The notes under the pieces were generated by a model. It was not told where the DNA came from, did no database searches, and saw only the letters and a list, made by a program, of their open reading frames with translations. From Treponema sp. UBA7590 (GTDB lineage Bacteria; Spirochaetota; Spirochaetia; Treponematales; Treponemataceae), in the NCBI GenBank assembly GCA_002478955.1, contig DLKK01000103.1, positions 1 to 21,416 on the forward strand: a DNA stretch of 21,416 nucleotides, written 5' to 3'. The position numbers and the translations under genes are program-made. Positions 7,185 to 14,170 of the stretch are shown one piece after another; within the stretch, counting starts at the first letter, position 1; every line of letters begins with the position of its first letter.

Positions 7185-8178
7185 TTTTCAGAATCCTGCC
7201 GCTTTTCTTTTGCTTCTTCTGCTTCCTCTTTTGTATATTTTCAGGAAAGCCGGAATTTTTTCACGGCCTTCATTCATTGTGACTCTTTCTGACTGGAACG
7301 GGAAAAATTTCCTGTGGCATAAGCCTGTTAGGAATTTTGGTTCAGTGCTTTCACGGATTCTTGTTGTATCAGGTTTTGTTATTGTTGTGATTGCTTTTTC
7401 TGAGCCGATTTTGTATAAGCAGGAACGGGTTTACACTTCGCGCGGAACAGATGTTGTCTTTGTTGTGGATATAAGTCCAAGCATGGCGGCAAGAGATATG
7501 GGAAATTTCACGCGCCTTGAGACGGCTAAAACCTCAATAAAAAAACTTGTTGAGTCAAATCCGGGGGCAACTTTTGGCGTTGTCGCGATGGGTGAGGAAG
7601 CGGCAATCGTAATTCCGCCTACAATTGACAAAAAGATTTTTACTGAACGGCTTGAGACGCTCAGCATTGGTCAGCTTGGAAATGGAACTGCGATTGGAAC
7701 TGGAGTTGCAACTGCGGTTTTTCATCTTTCTGGTTCAGCTGCGCCAAAAAAATGCATTGTCCTTTTGACAGACGGAGAAAATAATTCCGGGGCAATTCAT
7801 CCGGAAACAGCTGCGGAACTTGCAAAACGAAACAATATTGCGCTTTACGTTATGGGAATCGGCACAAGCGGCTCGGTTCCTCTTGAATATACCGATCCTT
7901 CTACCGGAAAAAATTATTCAGGATATCTGAATTCTTCCTACAACGAGGAATCCTTGCGTAAACTTGCCGTAACAGGCGACGGAAGATTTTTTGAGATAAA
8001 GTCGCTGAACGATTTTAACCTTGCGCTTTCCATGATTGTAAATAACCAGAGCGTTGTCCAGACTTACCATTCAAAAACTGTCAGCTGCGACTATTACGAC
8101 AAACTTGTTTTTGTGGCTGGAATTCTTTTCATATTAAGCTGGATTATAAAACGCATTTTTCTTAAGGAGGCAATCTGA
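7177..8178 (+). CDS. BatA: membrane-anchored VWA-domain protein
   Basis: About 333 residues. Two N-terminal membrane segments (about 8-22 and 59-78) are followed by a VWA domain and a C-terminal membrane helix (about 306-328). The metal site is intact: DISPSM with Asp98, Ser100 and Ser102, the Thr in GNGTAIG (171), and LLTDGEN with Asp199. This layout is the standard BatA architecture (aerotolerance operon). The ATG at 7177 is chosen over an upstream TTG at 7159 because GGAGG at 7167-7171 gives ideal spacing to it. The start overlaps the preceding stop by 8 bases, and the stop TGA overlaps the next ATG (TGATG), so all three are translationally coupled. Confidence 0.9.
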   Translation: MPDFQNPAAFLLLLLLPLLYIFRKAGIFSRPSFIVTLSDWNGKNFLWHKPVRNFGSVLSRILVVSGFVIVVIAFSEPILYKQERVYTSRGTDVVFVVDISPSMAARDMGNFTRLETAKTSIKKLVESNPGATFGVVAMGEEAAIVIPPTIDKKIFTERLETLSIGQLGNGTAIGTGVATAVFHLSGSAAPKKCIVLLTDGENNSGAIHPETAAELAKRNNIALYVMGIGTSGSVPLEYTDPSTGKNYSGYLNSSYNEESLRKLAVTGDGRFFEIKSLNDFNLALSMIVNNQSVVQTYHSKTVSCDYYDKLVFVAGILFILSWIIKRIFLKEAI

Positions 8179-9824
8179 TGAATTTTTCGTGCCAACGGCC
8201 TTACGCTTTGTACGGACTTGCGCTTTTAGTGCCGGCGTTGATAATTTCGATTCTTCAATTCAAGAAAGCCTATAAAAACCTGAAATTTTTTACCGTAAAA
8301 GATAAAAGTTCAATTCCTGCCCGGAGAACAAAAAATTTTGCGCTTATGTTCGGAGTTCGTACTTTCTGCATATCAGTCGCATGGGCAATGCTGGTTCTTG
8401 CGTTTGCAGGATTTTCCTGGGGAACTTATCTTGCTCCTGTCCAGACTTCAGGAACGGCTGTTTCCCTTGTTTTTGACATTTCTTACAGCATGAATGCTGA
8501 TGATGCTTCTTCAGGGCTTAGCCGTCTTGAGGCTTCAAAAAAATATGCGAAAATGCTTCTTTCTCACATTCCTGACACGCAGATTTCTGTGGTTCTTGCA
8601 AAAGGTGATGGAGTTACGGTTTTGCCTTTGACGGATGACAGAGCCGCTGTTGAGTCGCTGATTGATTCTCTTTCTTCAAATTTTATGAGCTCGGTTGGAA
8701 CAAGCCTTGGAAAAGGAATAAAAAGTGCGCAGAAATCATTTCCTTCAAATTTTTCTTTTAAAAATTCAATCTGGGTTTTTACAGACGGAGAGGAAACGGA
8801 TTCTCTTCTTGAAAGTTCGCTGATAAGCTGTGTGAACCAGGGAATTTCCGTGAGCCTTATCGGTTTTGGAACAGAGCGGGAAACAAAAGTTCTTGCCGGC
8901 GACGGAAAAACTTATGTTCTTACGGCATTGCGCTCCGATAAAATGAAGGCAGCGTGTGTCGCCGCAATGAAAAAAAATTCAGCAAGTAAAGTTTCTGACG
9001 TTCAGATTTCGTATATTGACGCTACCGAGCCTGGTTCTGCGCTTACTTTACTGGACGGTATAAAGAATAATTCAATTTCCGACTCCGGGGAAAACGGTGT
9101 TACTTACGAGATAAAACCGGTTCAGCGCTATTCTCTGTTTCTTGGGCTGGGAATTCTTTTCAGTGTGCTTAGCTACGTGATTACGGAACTTGATCCGGAA
9201 GGAATTGCCGAAAAATTCAAAAAAACTGCTGCCTTGATTGTTTTTTGTATGCTTTTTGTTTCCTGTAAAGGCGAAAATGCGGTTTTTGGCGCAAAAAATA
9301 TTCTTGAAGGCTCGTGGTTCTGGTATCAGAAAAAGTATAATGACTCTGTGGCAAAATATCTTCAGACAGTTTTTGACGCGCAGAATGATGGAAATCTGTT
9401 GCTTGAGCAGTATGCGGTTTACGACCTAGCCACAACTTATCTTGTTCAGAATGAAAATGATGTGGCTCTTGAACGCTACAGACAGCTTGAGAATGTGGAG
9501 GACAAGAACATCCGTTATGCGGTTTTTTACAACTGCGGAATCATCGCGAACCGCAAAGGAAATTACGAGGAAGCCGCAAAATGCTTTAGAAATGCTTTAA
9601 AAATTGACGGTACAAAAATTGACGCAAAAATCAATCTTGAAATTTCCCTTATGAATGCGGAAAAAGAGATAAAATCAAAGCAGAATGTGCAGAATCAAGT
9701 TTCTGAGTCAAAAAGTTCTTCTACAATGGAAGAATCAATTTTTGCAAGAATTCGGGAGTACGACGAAAAACAATGGAAAAACAGCGAAAAATCGGAAAAT
9801 TCAAATTCATCTCAGGATTACTAA
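8178..9824 (+). CDS. BatB-BatC fusion: VWA domain joined to TPR domain
   Basis: A 548-residue protein. Membrane segments at about 10-27 and 57-79 precede a VWA domain with an intact metal site (DISYSM 100-105, GTSLG 174-178, TDGEE 202-206). Two more hydrophobic segments follow (about 319-336 and 349-362), then TPR repeats in 370-500, the clearest being YNCGIIANRKGNYEEAAKC, and a Ser/Glu/Lys-rich tail. The N-terminal part matches BatB and the TPR part matches BatC, which are separate genes in many Bat operons. The junction KKTAALIVFCMLFVSC looks like a lipoprotein signal with Cys363. The start has AAGGAGG in the batA 3' end and overlaps its stop. The last 52 bases overlap the next gene. Confidence 0.88.
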   Translation: MNFSCQRPYALYGLALLVPALIISILQFKKAYKNLKFFTVKDKSSIPARRTKNFALMFGVRTFCISVAWAMLVLAFAGFSWGTYLAPVQTSGTAVSLVFDISYSMNADDASSGLSRLEASKKYAKMLLSHIPDTQISVVLAKGDGVTVLPLTDDRAAVESLIDSLSSNFMSSVGTSLGKGIKSAQKSFPSNFSFKNSIWVFTDGEETDSLLESSLISCVNQGISVSLIGFGTERETKVLAGDGKTYVLTALRSDKMKAACVAAMKKNSASKVSDVQISYIDATEPGSALTLLDGIKNNSISDSGENGVTYEIKPVQRYSLFLGLGILFSVLSYVITELDPEGIAEKFKKTAALIVFCMLFVSCKGENAVFGAKNILEGSWFWYQKKYNDSVAKYLQTVFDAQNDGNLLLEQYAVYDLATTYLVQNENDVALERYRQLENVEDKNIRYAVFYNCGIIANRKGNYEEAAKCFRNALKIDGTKIDAKINLEISLMNAEKEIKSKQNVQNQVSESKSSSTMEESIFARIREYDEKQWKNSEKSENSNSSQDY

Positions 9825-11191
9825 AAAATCTTTGCGCGCTCTTGGTTTTTGCATCTTCGGCTAATTCCGGTTTTGCCCAGCAAAGACTTACTTTCAGCAT
9901 GATCCAGAATCTTTTGGTAAAACCTGTGAACAACACAAATTTCAGCGCGACCGACTGTGCCTTTGAGCTGAAAATTCCTTACGTAAAATCGGATGTTGTT
10001 CAGGCTCAGATTCCAGATTTGCCTAACGGAGTGAATTTTGTTTCTCTCCGGCGCTCTGAATATTCTGATGAGAACAAAGTCAGCGGCACAAAAATTGAGC
10101 TTTGGCTGAATTTCGCGGAGGCGAAGACTTACCGTTTGCGTTCTCTTCATGTATATATAAATTCCCGGCTTTATTACATTCAGTTCGCGCCTGTTGTGAT
10201 TTCTGAAAATCCGCGGAACATTATGCCGCGCCTTGTTGTGACTTTTGAAAACGGTCAGGAGCTTATAAGCCAGCGGCGTGGAAAAACTGCTGATGAGGCG
10301 AAATTTTCGGCGGTTGCCGGAGTGCCGCTGCATTTTACGGTTTCGCTCCAGTATGCTGTGCAGATAATTTCTTATAACTGGTCTGTTCCAAAAAATGCGC
10401 TTGTGCGCGAGCTGGAGCAATATGATATTACAAAAGGAACTCTTAGAAGCTCAGAATTCATCGAGGAAAAAATTCCGGTTTCAACATTTGAATGGGAGCC
10501 GCTTTATGCAGGAAAACTTTCCCTGCCTGATATGAAAATTATCGCGACTTCATACAATGGAACAAGAATTGAATTAAAACTGCCTGAAACTCTGATTCCT
10601 GTTACGGAAGGAATTTCCAAGGCAAAAAAAACTGATGACAGCGAAGCGTATTTTGGCTATGCGTTTGCTGCCCGGACTGCAAAAAACAAAATTGCGGCAA
10701 GCGACAAGCTGACTCAGGAAGATTGCCAGAAACTTGCGGAACTCAGGTCGGAAGAAAGACATTCGGTCCCGTTTGCAAAAAAATTCCATGAGCGGAAAAT
10801 ATTTGAGCGACAGCATGGAATTTCAGATGGCGCGATGGAACCGACTTATTTTTGGCTCTGGAGTTGCATTGCGCTTCTTCTGGTATGTGTTATTCTTACA
10901 GTTTTTTCGGCAGTCTCACGGAAAATTCTGGGAATCCTCGCATTTTCCGGTGCGATGGTCATTTTTCTTGTCGGAATGATAATTTCGTCGGTTTTTATTT
11001 CAAGAACATACGCAATCTTTAAAGGTGGAAACGTAAGTCCTGTTCCAGAAGAAAGCGCGGCCGCCGTATCTTCGATTGAAAGCGGAAAACGCGTGCTGGT
11101 TGAGCAAAAAGCCGGCGACTGGGTTTTTATCCGCTTCGGTTCATCCGGTGGCTGGGTAAAAGATGAAGGAATTATTATTATTGGTAAATAA
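9773..11191 (+). CDS. BatD-like protein with C-terminal SH3-type domain
   Basis: A 472-residue exported membrane protein. The signal peptide has a basic N-region and a hydrophobic core, with likely cleavage after GFA (Ala35). A long extracytoplasmic beta-rich region follows to about 290, a helical linker at 290-350, two membrane segments (about 360-380 and 385-409), and a compact C-terminal domain (416-470; KRVLVEQKAGDWVFIRFGSS) that reads as a bacterial SH3 domain. BatD supplies the first part in many Bat operons, and the SH3 module is typical of BatE, so this is probably another fusion. The ATG lies 52 bases inside the batB-batC gene in another frame. The nearest Shine-Dalgarno (GGAG) is 15 bases away, so translation probably depends on coupling. 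Start less certain than the product. Confidence 0.78.
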   Translation: MEKQRKIGKFKFISGLLKNLCALLVFASSANSGFAQQRLTFSMIQNLLVKPVNNTNFSATDCAFELKIPYVKSDVVQAQIPDLPNGVNFVSLRRSEYSDENKVSGTKIELWLNFAEAKTYRLRSLHVYINSRLYYIQFAPVVISENPRNIMPRLVVTFENGQELISQRRGKTADEAKFSAVAGVPLHFTVSLQYAVQIISYNWSVPKNALVRELEQYDITKGTLRSSEFIEEKIPVSTFEWEPLYAGKLSLPDMKIIATSYNGTRIELKLPETLIPVTEGISKAKKTDDSEAYFGYAFAARTAKNKIAASDKLTQEDCQKLAELRSEERHSVPFAKKFHERKIFERQHGISDGAMEPTYFWLWSCIALLLVCVILTVFSAVSRKILGILAFSGAMVIFLVGMIISSVFISRTYAIFKGGNVSPVPEESAAAVSSIESGKRVLVEQKAGDWVFIRFGSSGGWVKDEGIIIIGK

Positions 11192-11200
11192 GGTGAAAAC

Positions 11201-11785
11201 ATGGATTTTGGTGATATTTTAGCTCAGTGGGATGTTCAGCAGAAAAAACAGGCTGAAAAACAGCGGCTCAGCGGAAAAAACACGGTTTCCCACAAAAAGG
11301 CAAATGCTCCCACGGCAGAGGAAAAAGCCGCATTGGAAATGAAAAAGGAATTCCAGAACGGTTATGATGTTGAAAAAGAAAGCCAGAAACACATAAATCC
11401 AATGGAACTTTGGCTCAGGCGCTATGGAACAGTTGATAAAGATGCTCTTTTTGAGCAGGAAGAGGCGAGAAACAAATATCACAGCCGTTCAAGCCTTGTG
11501 GAAATGCGTCCGCAGGCGCGTATTGATTTGCACGGATTAAAAAAAGAGGAAGCTTGGGCGCGGCTGGAATCATTTGTCTCAGAATGTGAGTCAAAAGGAA
11601 TCAAGAAAATTATGATCGTTCACGGCAAAGGTCTGCACACGCACGGGACAGATCCGGTTCTTGGCGAAATGGTCAGAAAATTCATTGAGCAGGACAAGCG
11701 GCTTGGAACTTCTGGTCATCCAGATTCAAGTGAAGGCGGAAAAGGCGCAACCTGGGTAATTCTAAAAGATAATCTTTTTAAATAA
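11201..11785 (+). CDS. Smr-domain protein
   Basis: A 194-residue protein with a charged, coiled N-terminal half (Lys/Glu/Gln-rich, to about 95) and a C-terminal Smr domain with the expected motifs DLHG (109-112), IVHGKG (139-144) and GATWV (182-186). Smr domains bind nucleic acid, and some are endonucleases acting on RNA or on stalled-ribosome mRNA; MutS2 carries the same domain, but this protein has no MutS part. The ATG has AAGGTG six bases upstream and lies 9 bases after the BatD-like stop, so it is probably the last gene of the Bat operon. A weak hairpin-plus-T-tract follows at 11789-11810. Whether it functions with the Bat proteins or merely shares the transcript is unknown. Confidence 0.88.
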   Translation: MDFGDILAQWDVQQKKQAEKQRLSGKNTVSHKKANAPTAEEKAALEMKKEFQNGYDVEKESQKHINPMELWLRRYGTVDKDALFEQEEARNKYHSRSSLVEMRPQARIDLHGLKKEEAWARLESFVSECESKGIKKIMIVHGKGLHTHGTDPVLGEMVRKFIEQDKRLGTSGHPDSSEGGKGATWVILKDNLFK

Positions 11786-11788
11786 AAA

Positions 11789-11810
11789 CCTTGTAACCAA
11801 CAGGATTTTT
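11789..11810 (+). terminator. Possible terminator after the Smr gene
   Basis: CCTTGT and ACAGG pair with one bulged T around a five-base loop (11789-11804), followed by ATTTTT and a further T-rich stretch, and preceded by a run of A. It is short and modest, but it is the only candidate at the end of the 7.5-kb operon. Confidence 0.35.
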
Positions 11811-11848
11811 CATTATTTTTTTAATAGATTTTTAATGCGAGGAACACA

Positions 11849-12439
11849 TTGAACGATTATTATTCAGTTTTGGGAATCTCAAAGAATGCGACACAAGAAG
11901 AAATAAAAAAAGCGTACAGAAATCTTGCGTTTAAATATCATCCTGATAGAAATCCGGACGACAAGACGGCGGAAGAAAAATTCAAAAAAATATCAGAAGC
12001 GTACGATGTTCTTGGCGATGAAAAAAAACGTGCTGAATATGACCAGTTTGGTTCGGCAAGCACAAGTTATAATTCAGAGAATTCTTATTATCAGAATAAT
12101 TACCAGAACTATTATCAAAGGCAGTCTTATTCAGATCCATTTGGCTCAGAAGATTCGTTCTGGCAGTGGTTCAACAGTTCTTCAAGCCAGAATTCTGGAA
12201 GAAATACAAATTATTATTACGAATATAGAAAACCTGAACAGTCTTATTCAAAAAAGAGTTTGTGGACTGAATTTTTTATGAAAATTGGGCAGATATTTAT
12301 CGGACTTTTCTTTTTTAGGTTCTCATGGATTATAATTCCATTCGGTCCGCTTTTATGTCTTGGTTTGCTTGTGACAGGTTTTACCGGAGCTGTTCGTGCG
12401 CTCCGGTTGATATTCAAGCCTAACGCTGACGGAAAATAA
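11849..12439 (+). CDS. Membrane-anchored J-domain protein
   Basis: A 196-residue protein. The J domain occupies about residues 3-68 with the HPD tripeptide at 31-33 (KYHPDRNP), the site that stimulates DnaK ATPase. A low-complexity linker (about 70-136) is very rich in Tyr, Ser, Asn and Gln, and the C-terminus is strongly hydrophobic (about 144-188), probably two membrane segments. It lacks the Gly/Phe, zinc and substrate-binding domains of DnaJ, so it is a class C J-protein that would recruit DnaK to the membrane. The start is TTG with GAGG six bases upstream; no ATG fits better. A weak promoter (TTGTAA, 17 bases, TATTTT at 11814) overlaps the preceding terminator. The 3' end overlaps the convergent infA gene by 20 bases. 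Confidence 0.88.
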   Translation: MNDYYSVLGISKNATQEEIKKAYRNLAFKYHPDRNPDDKTAEEKFKKISEAYDVLGDEKKRAEYDQFGSASTSYNSENSYYQNNYQNYYQRQSYSDPFGSEDSFWQWFNSSSSQNSGRNTNYYYEYRKPEQSYSKKSLWTEFFMKIGQIFIGLFFFRFSWIIIPFGPLLCLGLLVTGFTGAVRALRLIFKPNADGK

Positions 12440-12638
12440 TACGTCCTTTGTCAAGGTCGTAAGGTGAGAGTGCAACTTTTACGCTGTCACCAGGAACAAT
12501 TCTGATGTAGTGTTTGCGCATTTTTCCAGAAAGATGCGCCATAATCATGTGTCCATTCTGCAGTTCAACACGGAACATTGTGTTAGGCAATGCTTCCTTT
12601 ACAATTCCCTCAACTTCAATAGCTTCTTCTTTAGCCAC
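12420..12638 (-). CDS. infA: Translation initiation factor IF-1
   Basis: A 72-residue protein of normal length and one OB-fold domain. The family landmarks are present: EGIVKEALPNTMFRVEL, then GHMIMAHLSGKMRKHYIRI, PGDSVKVALSPYDL and KGRI. IF-1 binds the ribosomal A site on the 30S subunit and supports IF-2 and IF-3 in start selection. The start codon is GTG with a strong GGAGG four bases upstream. The last 20 bases overlap the 3' end of the J-domain gene on the other strand. It is transcribed away from dksA; a perfect TTGACA lies at 12724-12719 but no good -10 sits 17 bases from it. Confidence 0.96.
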   Translation of the reverse strand: MAKEEAIEVEGIVKEALPNTMFRVELQNGHMIMAHLSGKMRKHYIRIVPGDSVKVALSPYDLDKGRIIFRQR

Positions 12639-12666
12639 GATTCCTCCAAAAAAAATCGAAAAAGTT

Positions 12667-12694
12667 TTGCGTTTTTAAGATTTTATACTATATT
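12667..12694 (+). promoter_or_regulatory. Candidate dksA promoter
   Basis: TTGCGT (12667-12672) and TATATT (12689-12694) are separated by 16 bases. The -10 matches 5/6 and the -35 only 3/6. An alternative -10, TATACT, is at 12684-12689. The leader downstream contains a 6-bp hairpin (GTGAAA 12730-12735, TTTCAC 12745-12750). Confidence 0.4.
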
Positions 12695-12699
12695 AGTAT
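12685..12699. promoter_or_regulatory. Palindrome in the infA-dksA divergent promoter region
   Basis: ATACTA and TAGTAT form a perfect inverted repeat around TAT. It covers the candidate -10 boxes on both strands, so a dimeric regulator bound here could affect both genes. An AT-rich chance palindrome is possible. Confidence 0.35.
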
Positions 12700-12774
12700 G
12701 TACCAAAACAAAAAGACTTGTCAACAATAGTGAAATTTGCTACCTTTCACAAAGTTGACCGTGGGAGAACAAAT

Positions 12775-13131
12775 ATGGACGAAAAATTTATTGCCAATAT
12801 CAAAGAAAAGCTTTTGGAACAGAGAGCGACTATTTTGTCTGCGCTTGAATCACAGACAAGCGATTTGAAAAGCCTTGTGAAACCGATTGAATCTGGTGAT
12901 GAAGTTGACATTGCCAGCGATGCAGTTGACAGAACTTTGCTTGATTCATTGAGCGCGCAGGATGCAAACCGCCTGAAACTGATAGACAACGCTCTTGAGC
13001 GAATCCGCACAGGAAAATACGGAATCTGTCTTGGCTGCGGAAAAGAGATTCCTCAGGCACGCCTGGAAGCAATTCCATATGCATTTATGTGTGTAAATTG
13101 CGCCAGCACTGCCGAACGCAGAAATAGATAA
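12775..13131 (+). CDS. dksA: DksA/TraR-family zinc-finger regulator
   Basis: A 118-residue protein. The N-terminal coiled-coil helices (about 5-38 and 50-78) are joined by a tip with the D-x-x-D pattern (D42, D45; DEVDIAS), matching the tip acidic residues of DksA that act in the RNA polymerase secondary channel. The C-terminal zinc finger has four cysteines, C85-x2-C88-x17-C106-x2-C109, so it is the canonical four-Cys type. Together with ppGpp such proteins adjust rRNA and amino-acid promoters. It is shorter than E. coli DksA. The ATG at 12775 is chosen over an in-frame upstream start at 12718 because GGAG lies seven bases upstream and the family begins there. Divergent from infA. Confidence 0.88.
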   Translation: MDEKFIANIKEKLLEQRATILSALESQTSDLKSLVKPIESGDEVDIASDAVDRTLLDSLSAQDANRLKLIDNALERIRTGKYGICLGCGKEIPQARLEAIPYAFMCVNCASTAERRNR

Positions 13132-13162
13132 TCTGGTTTTTATTTTTTGAGTTTTTTTCAAA

Positions 13163-13168
13163 TATGAT
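13163..13168 (+). promoter_or_regulatory. -10-like box ahead of the candidate RNA
   Basis: TATGAT matches the -10 consensus at 5/6. A start seven bases downstream would fall at about 13175, three bases before the first paired base of the fold at 13178. No good -35 is present upstream; the region is T-rich. Confidence 0.35.
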
Positions 13169-13174
13169 AAAAGC

Positions 13175-13293
13175 ATAGTCGGATTTATAATTTGTGAAGA
13201 TTTTGGTCGGTTGTATTAACTAAAGTGCGTATCACCTCAATCAATACAAACGAAGTGTGAGACCAATCATCTGGAACAAATTGTAAATCCGGC
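13175..13293 (+). ncRNA. Candidate structured RNA between dksA and the PHP gene
   Basis: The ends 13178-13195 and 13276-13293 pair as an 18-bp helix with two G-U pairs, no mismatch. Inside it, AGAT/ATCT (13198-13201, 13269-13272), TTGGT/ACCAA (13203-13207, 13262-13266) and TTGTATT/AATACAA (13211-13217, 13243-13249) continue the stack. The first internal loop (GA against GGA) could form tandem G-A pairs. A possible pseudoknot joins CTCA (13236-13239) to TGAG (13258-13261). The wobble pairs would be A-C mismatches on the minus strand, so the plus strand is favoured. No long ORF is present. It does not match 6S, SRP, RNase P or tmRNA features I know. It could instead be a degenerate inverted-repeat element. 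Confidence 0.5.
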
Positions 13294-13327
13294 GAAAGCG
13301 ATTGTTCAAAAGGGATAAAACTCAAAG

Positions 13328-14170
13328 TCATGAGATTTTCTGGAATTTTATTTTTCTGTCTGTGTCTATGTAGGCAAGTTCTCTGTATCCCGCTTTTTGA
13401 ACTGCCTGAATCGCTTTGTCAAAGGCAAAGTCAAGGTTTTCTTTTGAATGTGAGTCTGAGCTAAGCGTTACAGGAACATTTCTTTCGTTCAGAAGCGCAA
13501 GAAATTCGTCAGAAGGGTAAACGCCGTCCATGTAGCCTCGTGCAATCGCTCCTGTGTTCACTTCTGCAATAACACCAGATTTTTTGATTGCGTCAGCGGT
13601 GGATTTTATTTCTTTTCTGTACCAGGAATCTTTCTCATTGAACATTTTGAGCGCATTGTTGTTTTTCCGGACAAGATCCGCGTGGCCAATTATTGAAAAA
13701 TTACTTTTTGAAAGCATTTCCCGTTCAAGTGAAAAATATTCGCAGACAACTTTTTTGGAATTTCCATTGTAAAGCGTGTCAATTTTTTCTTTTAAGAGAG
13801 AGGCGCTGTAGTCAACGCACAGCCGCCCTTTTTCTGAAAAAACATAATGGACCGAGCCGATTAAAAAATCCGGATCAAGTTTTTTGTAGCGATCAAAGTC
13901 TGGTTTTGTGACCAGCGGAATGTAATCTGCCTCAAATCCAAGAAGAATTTTCAGTTTTCCGCTGAATTTTTCTTTTGCGGAATTTACAGCTTCAGCATAA
14001 ACGTTAAAATCTTTTGTTGGAATGTGCCACGCTCCGGCAAAAGGATACATGCTGTGGCTCGAGAAACCAAGAATGTCAAAGCCTTTTGCTGTCGCGGCTT
14101 CAGCAATTTCTTCGGGGCTTCCCTTTCCGTCACAAAAAGATGTGTGCGTATGATAATTTGTTTTTAGCAT
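13328..14170 (-). CDS. PHP-domain phosphoesterase (histidinol-phosphatase type)
   Basis: About 280 residues. The PHP metal-site motifs appear in order: HTHTSFCDG (7-15), SSHS (His39), GFEAD (Glu80), SVHY (His108), GHADL (His163) and SSDSH (Asp239, His241). This pattern and length fit the HisK/YtvP class of histidinol-phosphate phosphatase, which removes phosphate in histidine synthesis, but other sugar- or nucleotide-phosphate substrates are possible and no histidine gene is nearby. The ATG at 14170 is preferred to one at 14182 because GGGA lies six bases upstream and the protein begins directly with the domain. It overlaps the stop of the hybrid kinase by 7 bases, so translation is probably coupled to the signalling genes. 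Confidence 0.85.
   Translation of the reverse strand: MLKTNYHTHTSFCDGKGSPEEIAEAATAKGFDILGFSSHSMYPFAGAWHIPTKDFNVYAEAVNSAKEKFSGKLKILLGFEADYIPLVTKPDFDRYKKLDPDFLIGSVHYVFSEKGRLCVDYSASLLKEKIDTLYNGNSKKVVCEYFSLEREMLSKSNFSIIGHADLVRKNNNALKMFNEKDSWYRKEIKSTADAIKKSGVIAEVNTGAIARGYMDGVYPSDEFLALLNERNVPVTLSSDSHSKENLDFAFDKAIQAVQKAGYRELAYIDTDRKIKFQKIS

Noticed and set aside
9821..10420. 199-codon minus-strand open frame inside the BatD-like gene
   Set aside because: Arg/Asn-rich translation without recognisable domain, fully inside a convincing plus-strand gene.
12718..12774. Upstream extension of dksA
   Set aside because: No ribosome site, not family-like sequence, and it would overlap the leader hairpin; ATG 12775 fits better.
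13170..13299. MITE-type transposable element
   Set aside because: Not excluded, but the only flanking repeat (AAAGC) is short and unequally offset, and strand-specific G-U pairs favour RNA.
13132..13327. Small protein gene in the gap after dksA
   Set aside because: No open frame with start and Shine-Dalgarno of useful length; the pairing pattern explains the region better.
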